Source: Ruixingdingia sedimenti
GTDB taxonomy: Bacteria > Pseudomonadota > Alphaproteobacteria > Rhodobacterales > Rhodobacteraceae
Assembly (NCBI RefSeq): GCF_031432425.1
Contig: NZ_JAVKPH010000018.1
Span: 16,577 to 80,576, forward strand
Reading direction: 5' to 3'
DNA length: 64,000 nucleotides
In this document: one piece after another, positions 8,425 to 17,157 of the stretch
Position numbering within the stretch: the first letter of the stretch is position 1
Layout: each line of letters opens with the position of its first letter
Translations under genes and position numbers: made by a program
The notes under the pieces: model-generated
The model's database searches: none
Told to the model about the DNA's origin: nothing
The model's input: the letters and a program-made list of their open reading frames with translations, nothing else

Positions 8425-10512
8425 TTGACTGATCTTGCGCGTGTCTTTGACTTGGCAAACCTTCGACGAGCTTATCGCTGGACGATGTCAAACCCTGACG
8501 CAGCATACAAGTCTTATTTCCGTGACTCTTATGAAGCCTTCGCTATTGCCCCCGACAGCCATCTCAAATGGATCAGGGCTGAAGGCCTGAAAGACCGCTA
8601 CGAGGTTTCCCATGCTTCCAAAGTTTTAGTGCCCAAGCCTTCTGGCGCCCTCAGGGCAATAACTTTGCTAAAAGTCGAGGACCAGATTGTCTATCAAGCT
8701 ATAGTAAATATAATTTCTGAAGAACTCAAAAAGGAAACAAAACATCGCTATGAGAAGCGCGTATTTGCGCATCTTTATGCGGGCAAATCGTCCAAGTTCT
8801 TCAATATCAAGTGGCAGCGGAGCTATAGAAAATTTTCGAATTGCCTGCGTGACCATCACTCGCACGGATATAATCATATTGCCAATTTTGACTTGGCGTC
8901 GTTCTATGACTCTATTGATCACCATGTTCTAGTTCACTTCTTGAAGGAGCTAAGTATCGACGAGGACACCATCGAGTACTTGATGCTCTGCCTTCGAAAA
9001 TGGACTTCCACGACATGGAGCAATGGGCCGACAAACATCTACCACGAGCACGGTATACCACAGGGACCACTCGCCTCTGGCATGCTCTCGGAGGCAGTTC
9101 TCCAACATTTGGACAAGGCCGGAGAACAGGGCGCGCGGCGTATTTTCTATCTTCGGTATGTTGACGATATAAAGATTTTGGCGAAGGCTGAAAAAGATCT
9201 TCGCGCAAAGCTTATCAAGTTAGACATTGCATCCAAAGAGATTGGGCTTTTCCCCCAGACGGCTAAAATAAATATTCGTAAGGTCGGCGATCCTGAAGCC
9301 GAGATCAAATCCGTCAGTCGACCGCCTGAGCCCTCAGTTATTCCTGCCGTCGACCAGAAGAAGCTAACAGTGCGTGTTCTTGAGCTATGTCGTCGTGGTC
9401 GCGTCGTTTCATCAGACTCGACGCGCTTTAAATATCTTCTGGCCAAAGTAAATCCGAACCATCGGTTAAATTCGCGGCTCATTAAGGTTCTTCAGTCTCA
9501 TCCAGAATATGCGCCCAATATTGCCTCCTACATTGCGAAGTACACAAAGGTACCTGCGGGCATGGCAGCCGATATCAAGGCCTATCTCGATGATCAGGAG
9601 CTCTATCATTCTGTTCTGGCTGTCATCCTTGACGCTTGTCTGGGGCGCCTCCCGACGCCATTCGACGATGAGGTTGGAAAGGCCGCTGCAAATCGGCTTC
9701 TGCGTCCGAAGAGAGGAGCATTGCCGCTTCAGCCAACCTACAAATCATCCTTGATTTCGTGGGCGCTTGCTACGCGCAGACTCAAGTTCACGGAATACGA
9801 GATGATTATCGCAGCAGAATCTGACTGGTGGATCAAAAAACGCTCGGTAAGCGCCTTAACTTCGGATACTTTCGATGCGGAAAGTTATAACTCATTTCTT
9901 AATTCTCGACTGCGCGAAAATGAATCGGAAGTGGCCAGAATTTGTGCGGCGAAGATTCTTGAAGGTGGCGACAAACTTCTTAAACCTCACGGATCTATTG
10001 AAACAACGGCAAAGCACGTTCTTAGAGCAGCAAAGCTCATACGAGTTGTCGGTGCGCCGGACAGCCGATTACCAGAAATTATCGCTTTTATTCTAGATCG
10101 AAAACCCACGGCTTTTGACTGGAAGACTCTTTTTGGGTCAGGGCATAGACATGCTGAACGAATGATGATTTTGCTTAAACGGGATCGTGAGGCTAACATT
10201 GAGAAGTTCCTTGTACATTTGGATAGCTGGTGCGACCTCCTTTGCGCTGAAATTTACCATCGACTTAAGCCGGGAAAGAACTACCCTAATTACGGATCGG
10301 CATTAAAAGATCCTTTTCTCTCTGGGGCTTTGCCGATGGCGATACCAGCATTCAATGCACTGCATAACCTACGACTTGAATCCAGCGTGGCTCACCCCCG
10401 TAGCCACAAGACCGGTGAGCCCACAAGACGGTTGAAACACAGAGATTTTTACAAAATACGAAAGCAGCTCATTTTAGCCTTTGACGAAATAGAGCGCATA
10501 ATTGTTCCATGA
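8425..10512 (+). CDS. Reverse transcriptase with C-terminal HEPN-like motif (Abi/DRT-type defence protein)
   Basis: 695 aa. Residues about 50-290 are a reverse transcriptase domain: the first catalytic aspartate D156 in NFDLASFYDSIDH, GIPQGPLAS, and the YVDD box at 245-248 (LRYVDDIKIL). The C-terminal 400 residues are helical. Near the end lies LHNLRLESSVAHPRS, whose R650-x6-H657 spacing matches the HEPN RNase motif RX4-6H. The RT plus helical C-terminus with HEPN resembles AbiA-type and 'unknown group' defence RTs rather than group II introns: no maturase or HNH region is seen. Start is TTG at 8425, because an in-frame stop lies 7 codons upstream. Its base composition is clearly lower in GC than both neighbours, as expected for acquired cargo. 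Confidence 0.85.
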   Translation: MTDLARVFDLANLRRAYRWTMSNPDAAYKSYFRDSYEAFAIAPDSHLKWIRAEGLKDRYEVSHASKVLVPKPSGALRAITLLKVEDQIVYQAIVNIISEELKKETKHRYEKRVFAHLYAGKSSKFFNIKWQRSYRKFSNCLRDHHSHGYNHIANFDLASFYDSIDHHVLVHFLKELSIDEDTIEYLMLCLRKWTSTTWSNGPTNIYHEHGIPQGPLASGMLSEAVLQHLDKAGEQGARRIFYLRYVDDIKILAKAEKDLRAKLIKLDIASKEIGLFPQTAKINIRKVGDPEAEIKSVSRPPEPSVIPAVDQKKLTVRVLELCRRGRVVSSDSTRFKYLLAKVNPNHRLNSRLIKVLQSHPEYAPNIASYIAKYTKVPAGMAADIKAYLDDQELYHSVLAVILDACLGRLPTPFDDEVGKAAANRLLRPKRGALPLQPTYKSSLISWALATRRLKFTEYEMIIAAESDWWIKKRSVSALTSDTFDAESYNSFLNSRLRENESEVARICAAKILEGGDKLLKPHGSIETTAKHVLRAAKLIRVVGAPDSRLPEIIAFILDRKPTAFDWKTLFGSGHRHAERMMILLKRDREANIEKFLVHLDSWCDLLCAEIYHRLKPGKNYPNYGSALKDPFLSGALPMAIPAFNALHNLRLESSVAHPRSHKTGEPTRRLKHRDFYKIRKQLILAFDEIERIIVP

Positions 10513-11083
10513 GGCTCCCGCATTCAAGAAAATTAACGCTTGATCAATGTGACAGAAGCAAATGGCAAATGCTTTACGCAGTTAGTCAGACTTCTGGTTA
10601 GCTGCGAGCAGAGGGTCGATAAACTGGAGCCCTGTATGATCTTGGCCAGGTGATCGGTCGTTATGGGCAAGTCACGCCCCCCTCCCATGGTTCCTCCCGG
10701 GCGCGATCCGTATACGGGGGGGCTGAGCGCGCAAGTTTTCCAGCGTCTGGCCTTTTCACCGGGGAATCCAGCTGGAATCCACCTCAGCGGCCATGCCGAA
10801 AATTCTGACTCAATATCAGACTCTTACGGGATCGCCCCGCTGGCGGAGGTGGATTCCACCGGGAAGCCGGGGAATCCACCCAGCTGAATCCACTGGCCAC
10901 CGAAGCCACCTGTGGAAGCCACTCGTGACGCAGCTTGCCAGAACGCATTGAATCCACGCGTAAAAATGGTTTGACAAAGCTGCCCCCCTTGACGTAGCAA
11001 AGAACCATCGAAGAATTGCGCCCGGAGGAACCCCCTCGCGGGCGTTTTACATTTCCCCTCCCCCACATCTCGAGCCCCATCCC
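10513..11083. other. 570-base non-coding gap with GAATCCA repeats
   Basis: No convincing gene. GAATCCA occurs five times on the plus strand (10764, 10775, 10872, 10886 and 10950) and once inverted (10850-10856, within GGTGGATTCCACC), all in 195 bases. An open frame at 10663-10887 has a peptide with no recognisable features. The gap sits directly after the defence RT and may hold control signals, a structured RNA or a decayed gene. Confidence 0.5.
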
Positions 11084-12346
11084 ATGGACCTCGTCTTCGC
11101 GCCGAGCCAGATCGAAACCTGGCCGATCAACCGGCTGCGCCCCTATGCGCGCAATGCCAAGATGCATGGCGACGATCAGGTGGCGAAGATTGCCGCCAGC
11201 ATGGCGAAGTTCGGCTGGACCGTGCCCTGCATGGTGGCCGACGACGGCGAGCTGATCGCAGGCCATGGGCGGGTGCTGGCGGCGACGATGCTCGGGCTGA
11301 CCGAGGTGCCGGTGATCCGGCTCAGCCATCTCGACGAGGCCGAACGCCGGGCCTACCGGATCGCCGACAACAAGCTGACGGAACTGGGCGAATGGGACGA
11401 GGCCATGCTGCGCGACGAGATCGCGGGGCTCCTGGCCGAAGATTTCGACCTTTCGCTGCTCGGCATCAGCGACGATGACCTCGACGCCTTGCTACAGGAC
11501 CCAGAGACGCTGGGCGGCGATGGCCCTGTTGAGGGCGAGGACGATGTGCCCGAGGTGCCCGTCACGCCGGTCTCGGTGCCGGGCGACCTCTGGCAACTGG
11601 GCGCGCATCGAATGATCTGCGGCGACAGCACCGCGGCCGATGTGGTGGGGCGGCTGCTCGGCGACGTGCGCCCCCTGCTGATGGTGACCGATCCACCCTA
11701 TGGCGTGGAGTATGACCCCTCCTGGCGCAACCAAGCCGGCGCAGCGAAGACCAGGCGCACCGGCAAGGTTCTGAACGATGACCGGGCCGACTGGCGCGAG
11801 GCATGGGCGCTGTTCCCGGGCGATGTCGCCTACGTCTGGCACGGCGCACTGCATGCGGCGACAGTGGCCGACAGCCTAGTGGCGGCGGGCTTCGCCATCC
11901 GGTCGCAGATCATCTGGGCGAAGGACCGGCTGGTTCTCAGCCGTGGCGATTATCACTGGCAGCACGAACCCTGCTGGTACGCGGTGCGCGCCAAGGGCAA
12001 GGGCCACTGGGCCGGGGACCGCAAGCAGACCACGCTGTGGCAGATTGCCAACCGGGATCAGGATGCTGACACTGTGCATGGCACGCAGAAACCAGTCGAA
12101 TGCATGCGGCGGCCCATCCTGAACAACTCGAGCCCCGGTCAGGCGGTGTATGAACCCTTCATGGGGTCGGGCACCACGCTGATCGCGGCTGAAACCACGG
12201 GCCGGGTCTGCTTCGGCGTGGAACTGAACCCGGCCTATGTCGATGTCGCCATCGAACGCTGGCAGGCCTTCACGGGTCAGGAGGCCATGCTGGCGGAAAC
12301 CGGCGAGAGTTTCGCCGCCCTCAAGGCCAAACGGCTCGCGGCATGA
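11084..12346 (+). CDS. ParB-like N-terminal domain fused to DNA methyltransferase (DPPY type)
   Basis: 420 aa. Residues 1-130 form a ParB/sulfiredoxin-fold domain (VPCMVADDGELIAGHGRVLAA, RAYRIADNKLTE). Residues 160-415 are a beta-class amino-methyltransferase: motif IV DPPY at 203-206 and the SAM-binding motif I PFMGSGTTLIA at 358-368. DPPY usually goes with N6-adenine methylation. Such fusions are frequent in alphaproteobacterial prophages, where they may protect phage DNA or alter host methylation. It overlaps by ATGA with a second fusion gene of the same architecture. No cognate restriction enzyme lies beside it. Confidence 0.9.
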   Translation: MDLVFAPSQIETWPINRLRPYARNAKMHGDDQVAKIAASMAKFGWTVPCMVADDGELIAGHGRVLAATMLGLTEVPVIRLSHLDEAERRAYRIADNKLTELGEWDEAMLRDEIAGLLAEDFDLSLLGISDDDLDALLQDPETLGGDGPVEGEDDVPEVPVTPVSVPGDLWQLGAHRMICGDSTAADVVGRLLGDVRPLLMVTDPPYGVEYDPSWRNQAGAAKTRRTGKVLNDDRADWREAWALFPGDVAYVWHGALHAATVADSLVAAGFAIRSQIIWAKDRLVLSRGDYHWQHEPCWYAVRAKGKGHWAGDRKQTTLWQIANRDQDADTVHGTQKPVECMRRPILNNSSPGQAVYEPFMGSGTTLIAAETTGRVCFGVELNPAYVDVAIERWQAFTGQEAMLAETGESFAALKAKRLAA

Positions 12347-13719
12347 CGATGCATCTGCGCCCGAGCCAGATCGCGTTCTGGCCGCTGGATCGCCTCAAAC
12401 CCTATGCGCGCAATGCCAAGACCCATGACGCCGACCAGGTGGCAAGGATCGCCGCCAGCATGGCCGAGTTCGGCTGGACCGTCCCTTGCCTCGTAGCAGG
12501 CGACGGTGAGCTGATCGCAGGCCATGGCCGCGTCCTAGCCGCCGCACAGCTTGGGCTGGCCGAGGCGCCGGTCATCGTGCTGGACCATCTGACCGAGGCG
12601 CAGCGCCGGGCATATCGGATCGCAGACAACAAACTAACCGAGATGGGCGGCTGGGATGAGGCGCTGCTGCTCGAGGAACTGCGGGGACTGGAGGCCGAGG
12701 ATTTCGACCTTGGTCTGATCGGGATCCTCGAGGATGAGCTGGACGCGCTGCTCCACGATGCCGATGACAATCGCACGCCGATTGACAATGACACTGCCGA
12801 CACCATCCCCGAGCCCCCGGCCGAGCCGATCACGCGGCCCGGCGACATCTGGGCGCTCGGGCATCACCGGCTGATCTGCGGCGATGCAACCAACCCGGGT
12901 GTGGTGGCGCGGCTGATGGACGGCGCGCAAGCCTCGCTGATGTTCACCTCGCCGCCCTATGCCCAGCAGCGCGACTATGGTGCGGCGAAGGCAAAACTCG
13001 GTGATTGGGACGCACTGATGCAGGGCGTCTTTGCCGCGGCGCCCGTCACAGCTGATACCCAGCTGCTGGTCAACCTCGGCCTTGTCCATCGCGATGGCGA
13101 GTGGATCCCATATTGGGAAGGCTGGCTCGACTGGATGCGCGCGCAGGGCTGGCGGCGCTTCGGCTGGTATGTCTGGGACCAGGGGCCGGGTCTGCCCGGC
13201 GACTGGAACGGACGGCTGGCGCCGTCGCACGAGTTCATCTTCCACTTCAACCGCCAGCCCCGGAAGCCGAACAAGACGGTCGAGAGCAAGCACGCGGGCG
13301 AAACGCTCGGCGGTGGCGGGCTGCGCGGGGCCGACGGCACTGTCCACCGCAAGACCGGGTTCGGCAAGGCGATCCAGAGCCACCGCATCCCCGACAGCGT
13401 CTTTCGGATCATGCGGCACAAGGGCGGGTTGGGCGCGGCCGGATCGCACCCGGCCGTCTTCCCCGTAGCGCTGGTCGAGGCGGTGCTGGAGGCCTTCACC
13501 GATCCGGGCGACCTGGTGTACGAGCCCTTCTGCGGCTCCGGCACCCAGCTGATCGCAGCCGAGCGCACCGGGCGGCGCTGCTGCGCAGTGGAGCTGGATC
13601 CCGTCTATTGCGACGTCGCGGTGCGGCGATGGGAAATGGCGACGGGGCGGACGGCCAGTCGCATCGTTAGGGAGGAGGAAGCACAGAAGCCTGTGCGCCG
13701 GTCGAGGAAGCGAGCATGA
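12343..13719 (+). CDS. ParB-like N-terminal domain fused to DNA methyltransferase (SPPY type)
   Basis: 458 aa with the same layout as the upstream gene. The ParB-like domains are close paralogues (shared PYARNAK, GELIAGHGRVLAA and RAYRIADNKLTE). The methyltransferase half differs: motif IV is SPPY (203-206) and motif I is PFCGSGTQLIA near residue 395. SPPY is commonly associated with N4-cytosine methylation, though adenine enzymes with it exist. The two genes therefore look like a tandem duplication or domain-swap pair with different target specificity. It is translationally coupled to its neighbours on both sides. Confidence 0.9.
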   Translation: MTMHLRPSQIAFWPLDRLKPYARNAKTHDADQVARIAASMAEFGWTVPCLVAGDGELIAGHGRVLAAAQLGLAEAPVIVLDHLTEAQRRAYRIADNKLTEMGGWDEALLLEELRGLEAEDFDLGLIGILEDELDALLHDADDNRTPIDNDTADTIPEPPAEPITRPGDIWALGHHRLICGDATNPGVVARLMDGAQASLMFTSPPYAQQRDYGAAKAKLGDWDALMQGVFAAAPVTADTQLLVNLGLVHRDGEWIPYWEGWLDWMRAQGWRRFGWYVWDQGPGLPGDWNGRLAPSHEFIFHFNRQPRKPNKTVESKHAGETLGGGGLRGADGTVHRKTGFGKAIQSHRIPDSVFRIMRHKGGLGAAGSHPAVFPVALVEAVLEAFTDPGDLVYEPFCGSGTQLIAAERTGRRCCAVELDPVYCDVAVRRWEMATGRTASRIVREEEAQKPVRRSRKRA

Positions 13720-13931
13720 CGCAGTCGCGCCGCATGTCGCTGCTCGAGGCCATCACCAATGTCGCTGTGGGCTACGCGCTGGCGGTCACGGCGCAGATCA
13801 TAGTGTTTCCGTGGTTCGGGCTGCATCCCAGCCTTGGTGAGAACATGGCGCTGGGTGCAGTATTCGTGGGGATATCGTTGGTGCGCAGCTATGCGCTGCG
13901 TAGGCTGTTCGAGGCGGTCGGCAAGCGGTAG
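13716..13931 (+). CDS. DUF7220 family small membrane protein
   Basis: 71 aa, overlapping the second methyltransferase by ATGA. Two hydrophobic segments (about 12-30 and 42-58) flank a short loop. The pattern from residue 4 (SRRMSLLEAITNVAVGYALA) to the terminal SYALRRLFEAVGKR is typical of DUF7220, small proteins often found beside phage methyltransferases. Function unknown; inner-membrane location inferred. Confidence 0.8.
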   Translation: MTQSRRMSLLEAITNVAVGYALAVTAQIIVFPWFGLHPSLGENMALGAVFVGISLVRSYALRRLFEAVGKR

Positions 13932-13981
13932 ACTGGGGCAGCTATGCGGGACAAAGCGGACGGTCGCGTTGGCGTCGACCA

Positions 13982-14503
13982 CTATTCCATCATTCTCAGC
14001 AGCGAGTCGGTCACCATCGCCTTGACCTCCGGCGACAGCGGTCGTCCGCCCATGGCCCGGTGAGCCCAAAGCCCGTCAGCTGCAATCCGCGCCAAGAAGT
14101 TTGCTCGGCCCACAGGATCATCCACCTGCGGAGCCGGTGGTGCCCAATGATCCATCACTTCTGACCACACCTGAGCCAACCGTTCATCCCCGGCGCTTTC
14201 CAGCATCATCAGCAGCTCGGCCCGGGTGGCATCCCGGCTGCAGCTTTGCACATAGGCTTTGTAGCGGTCGGCGGGCAGGTCCGGGTCCGGTGTAAGACTG
14301 AGCAGTTGCGCCTCCCATTGCCGGGCAAGGTGCTGGTGCGTGGCTAGGATTAGCTCATCACGGGAGGAGAAGTGATAGATGATCCCTCCCCGGGTTATGC
14401 CGGTTTCTGCAGCCACAGCGTCGAAGGTGACCGCTGTGACCCCATCCCGCTCGATCAGCCGCACCACCCCATCGAGGATCTTGTCACGGTTGCTCTCTCT
14501 CAT
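13982..14503 (-). CDS. TetR family transcriptional regulator
   Basis: 173 aa. The N-terminal 50 residues are a TetR helix-turn-helix (DKILDGVVRLIERDGVTAVTFDAVAAETGITRGGIIYHFSSRDELI); the C-terminal domain is the helical ligand-binding part. The open frame continues upstream to 14611, but GAGGAG lies 6 bases before the ATG at 14503 and the family similarity begins there. It lies 10 bases downstream of the MFS exporter on the same strand, so both are probably one transcript. The palindrome at 16045-16070 in front of the exporter is the likely operator, making this an autoregulated efflux operon. The inducer cannot be predicted. Confidence 0.9.
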   Translation of the reverse strand: MRESNRDKILDGVVRLIERDGVTAVTFDAVAAETGITRGGIIYHFSSRDELILATHQHLARQWEAQLLSLTPDPDLPADRYKAYVQSCSRDATRAELLMMLESAGDERLAQVWSEVMDHWAPPAPQVDDPVGRANFLARIAADGLWAHRAMGGRPLSPEVKAMVTDSLLRMME

Positions 14504-14513
14504 CGTGATCTCC

Positions 14514-16019
14514 TCAATGCGGATAGTGCGAAGACTGCGAACCCGGTCCATAGGACCGCAGTAATACGCCGGTGAACAGCGCACCAAGCGCAATGACACC
14601 CGCGACGACATACATCACCATCAGGAAAGCGCGGTCAAACGCCGTTGACGCGGCCTGTTTTAGCGCAATGCCATCGGCGCCCATCTCATCGGCAATCGAC
14701 AAAGCATTGGGCAGGCTGTCGCGCGCCGCCGCAGCGATGCCCCCAGGCAAAACAACGCCCAGAGAATAGACCGCCGCCATCAGGCTGCCCAAAAGGGCAA
14801 CGGCAATCAGACTGCCGAACTCAAAGGAAACCTCCTCGACCGAGGCTGCCATCCCGGCGTTTTTCACCGGCGCATTGCCGACGATGGCAGTGGAGGCCAC
14901 CGACATGGCCGCCCCGACCCCAGCACCCGCAAGCACCGATCCGGCGATCAGCCAACCGATGCCGTGGCTGATCCCCAAGGTTGCGATCAGGACACCGACC
15001 GTCGCTACCGCCAGCCCGCCCGCGATTAGGATGCGCAGCCCGATCCGGTGCAGGAAGGCACCACCAAGCATTGCGGTCGGCAGCGACCCGATGGCTGCCA
15101 ACGAAACAAGGATGCCCGCCTGCATGGGCGTGAAGCCGGCGACCAGCTGGAAGCGCTGCGTGGTTGCCAGTTGCAGCCCGGCGAAGGCGAACATGGCAAG
15201 GGCCGCAGCCAGAGTGCCCGCAAGGAAGGCCGGGTTGCGAAACAAGGCAAAGTTCAGGAGCGGGTCCGCCAGCCGGGATTGCCGACGCGTGAACAGGAGC
15301 GTTGCGATCAGGCCGATGGCTGCTGCGGCGGCGGGGACTGCCCAGGATTGCCCGGCATGAGCGGTTTCCTTGATGGCGATCACCAGCGCCGCTAGGGAAA
15401 CCAACGCCAGCACGGATGAGACGAAATCCCAGTGCCGCGACCTGTCGGGAGCAACCCTCGGTGCCACAATCAGCGTCGAGATGAACGCGAGGGCCACCAC
15501 CGGCACGTTCACCAGGAACACCGATCCCCACCAGAAATGGGACAGCAGGAAGCCCGAGATGATTGGCCCGAGTGCGACGCCGATCACCGAGATCGAGCCC
15601 CAGATCGCGATGGCGAAATTGCGCTCTTTCTCATCGGTGAAGCTGACCCGCAGTAGGGCAAGCGTGGCGGGCATCATTGCGGCGGCACCGACCGCAAGGA
15701 AGGCCCGGGCCGCGATGAGGACATTGGCCGTTGGCGCGAATGCCGCGACCAGCGAGGCGATGCCGAACAGGACCAGCCCGATCAGAAACATTAGACGATG
15801 CCCGACGCGGTCACCGAGCGTGCCCGCCCCAAGAAGCAACCCCGCCATGACAAGAGGATAGGCGTTGATGATCCACAGACCCTGGGTCTGGCTCGCGCCC
15901 AGTTCCCGGGTCAGGGTCGGCAGGGCGGTATAGAGGATGGAGTTGTCCAGCGTGATCAGCAGCAGACCAGCCGCCACAGTCACCAGAACCGCCCAACGGT
16001 TGCGGGGGGATACAGTCAT
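14514..16019 (-). CDS. MFS drug exporter, DHA2 family (14 TM, QacA/SmvA-like)
   Basis: 501 aa with about 14 hydrophobic segments. Motif A is GTLGDRVGHRLMF, and the family signature LLLITLDNSILYTALPTL lies in TM1. DHA2 proteins are proton-driven inner-membrane exporters of cationic biocides, dyes or drugs. The ATG at 16019 is preferred to an in-frame TTG two codons earlier, because AAGGTG sits about 8 bases ahead of the ATG. It is the first gene of a two-gene operon with the TetR regulator. The pair is oriented against the neighbouring methyltransferase genes and has no phage function, so it looks like passenger DNA within the prophage. Confidence 0.9.
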   Translation of the reverse strand: MTVSPRNRWAVLVTVAAGLLLITLDNSILYTALPTLTRELGASQTQGLWIINAYPLVMAGLLLGAGTLGDRVGHRLMFLIGLVLFGIASLVAAFAPTANVLIAARAFLAVGAAAMMPATLALLRVSFTDEKERNFAIAIWGSISVIGVALGPIISGFLLSHFWWGSVFLVNVPVVALAFISTLIVAPRVAPDRSRHWDFVSSVLALVSLAALVIAIKETAHAGQSWAVPAAAAAIGLIATLLFTRRQSRLADPLLNFALFRNPAFLAGTLAAALAMFAFAGLQLATTQRFQLVAGFTPMQAGILVSLAAIGSLPTAMLGGAFLHRIGLRILIAGGLAVATVGVLIATLGISHGIGWLIAGSVLAGAGVGAAMSVASTAIVGNAPVKNAGMAASVEEVSFEFGSLIAVALLGSLMAAVYSLGVVLPGGIAAAARDSLPNALSIADEMGADGIALKQAASTAFDRAFLMVMYVVAGVIALGALFTGVLLRSYGPGSQSSHYPH

Positions 16020-16044
16020 TTTCAATGCACCTTGGCTAACACTT

Positions 16045-16070
16045 AACTATACTATCATGTTTGTATAGTT
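16045..16070. promoter_or_regulatory. Palindromic operator upstream of the MFS-TetR operon
   Basis: A perfect inverted repeat, AACTATAC-N10-GTATAGTT, starts 25 bases upstream of the exporter start codon and is AT-rich in otherwise GC-rich DNA. Both half-sites contain TATA-like sequence that could serve as the -10 element on the minus strand, so a bound TetR dimer would block transcription. No other palindrome is near. Confidence 0.75.
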
Positions 16071-16158
16071 TTGCTAGACTGATTTTGTTTGTGTCAACCG
16101 GCGGGCTGTGCTGCAGCATCACACCAATCTAGGCGTCTGCTTTGGGCTCTTTTCGACG

Positions 16159-16725
16159 TCACCCGATCCGATACACCGACCCGCGTCCTTGCTCTTTGAC
16201 GGATGTGATCTGGAGCCCCAGCTTCTTCTTCAGCCCGCCCGAGATCAGGCCTCGCGCAGAATGTGCCAACCAGCCCGTCGCCTCGACGATCTCGGCAATG
16301 GATGCACCCTCGGGCCGCTGAAGGAGCGCGATGATCTGCGCCTGCTTGGTGCCGGCGCGGATGGCGACGGGCTTTGGCGTGTCGTTGGCTTCGGTCGTCG
16401 GTGCGGGTTCCGCATCCGGCTGTGGCTTCGCCCCTCGCGCGGTGGCGACGGCGCTGGCCGCCACCGGCTCGATCCCGATGGCTTCCAGCCCGGCTTCGGT
16501 GGCGACCAGCGTGGTGCCATGGCCATCGCCGGTCTCGCGCCAGAGCGGCTCGCCGCGGCGCAGGTCGGCATCGACCTCTTCGAGCCATCCGCGCGTGATC
16601 ATCGCGGTGACGGCCTTTTGCGCGGCGGCGCCATGCAGGCCTTCGGGCAGCGGCATGGCCAGATTGCCGGGGCGGGTCGCCGCGCGGCTGAGGATGATTG
16701 TCTGGGTGTCGGTGAGCTTGGGCAT
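16159..16725 (-). CDS. DUF3489 domain protein
   Basis: 188 aa. The C-terminal 70 residues are a DUF3489 domain, a winged-helix-like fold (TKQAQIIALLQRPEGASIAE, ATGWLAHSARGLISGGLKKKLG, then VYRIG). The N-terminal half carries a second helix-turn-helix-like region (LTDTQTIILSRAATRPG). A proline/alanine linker joins them. The ATG at 16725 has GGAG upstream and begins MPKLTDTQ, the usual N-terminus. Such proteins are common in alphaproteobacterial prophages and are predicted to bind DNA. It is the last gene of a leftward cluster of small phage genes. Confidence 0.85.
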   Translation of the reverse strand: MPKLTDTQTIILSRAATRPGNLAMPLPEGLHGAAAQKAVTAMITRGWLEEVDADLRRGEPLWRETGDGHGTTLVATEAGLEAIGIEPVAASAVATARGAKPQPDAEPAPTTEANDTPKPVAIRAGTKQAQIIALLQRPEGASIAEIVEATGWLAHSARGLISGGLKKKLGLQITSVKEQGRGSVYRIG

Positions 16726-16815
16726 GGGGCATCTCCGTGTTCGGGCCGCGATCATCGCCGGCCTTCTACGACCTCAAGCCCGCCATACGGCGGGCCGAGG
16801 CGGAGCTGGGGCCGA

Positions 16816-17040
16816 TCATTCGGCGTGTTCGCCCTCCTTGAAGGCGGCGTCCGAGATTTCCCGCAGGCGGTCGCGGTAGTGGTTGAGTGTCCCGACATGG
16901 CCCCAATGGATCGCGTCGGGATGGGTCTCGAAGTGATCGTCGCTGAGCGCGGTGAGACGCGTGAGCATGCTGTCGATCTCGGCCTTGGCGGCGAGAAAGG
17001 CGTCGATGGCTTTGGAGTTGTCACTGGCGCGGCGGGTCAT
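16816..17040 (-). CDS. Hypothetical small phage protein
   Basis: 74 aa, helical and charged, with the sequence LTRLTALSDDHFETHPDAIHWGHVGTLNHYRDRL. The start at 17040 is preceded by AAGGA; an earlier in-frame ATG at 17067 is less likely. I recognise no domain. It belongs to the leftward small-gene cluster. Confidence 0.7.
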   Translation of the reverse strand: MTRRASDNSKAIDAFLAAKAEIDSMLTRLTALSDDHFETHPDAIHWGHVGTLNHYRDRLREISDAAFKEGEHAE

Positions 17041-17157
17041 GGCGGGGTTCCTTCGGGTGAGTTGCATCGTTTTCCTGGAACGACAATCGCTCTGAACGTG
17101 CGATTATCGTAGGCAAATCTGAGCAATATCCGTGCTTTATAATCGCGCGAGACAGCA

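Noticed and set aside
8425..10512. Group II intron reverse transcriptase
   Set aside because: No maturase X domain or HNH endonuclease and no intron RNA ends around the gene; the C-terminus is a long helical region.
10663..10887. 74-codon open frame in the gap after the RT gene
   Set aside because: No family, no ribosome binding site of note and internal GAATCCA repeats; more likely non-coding.
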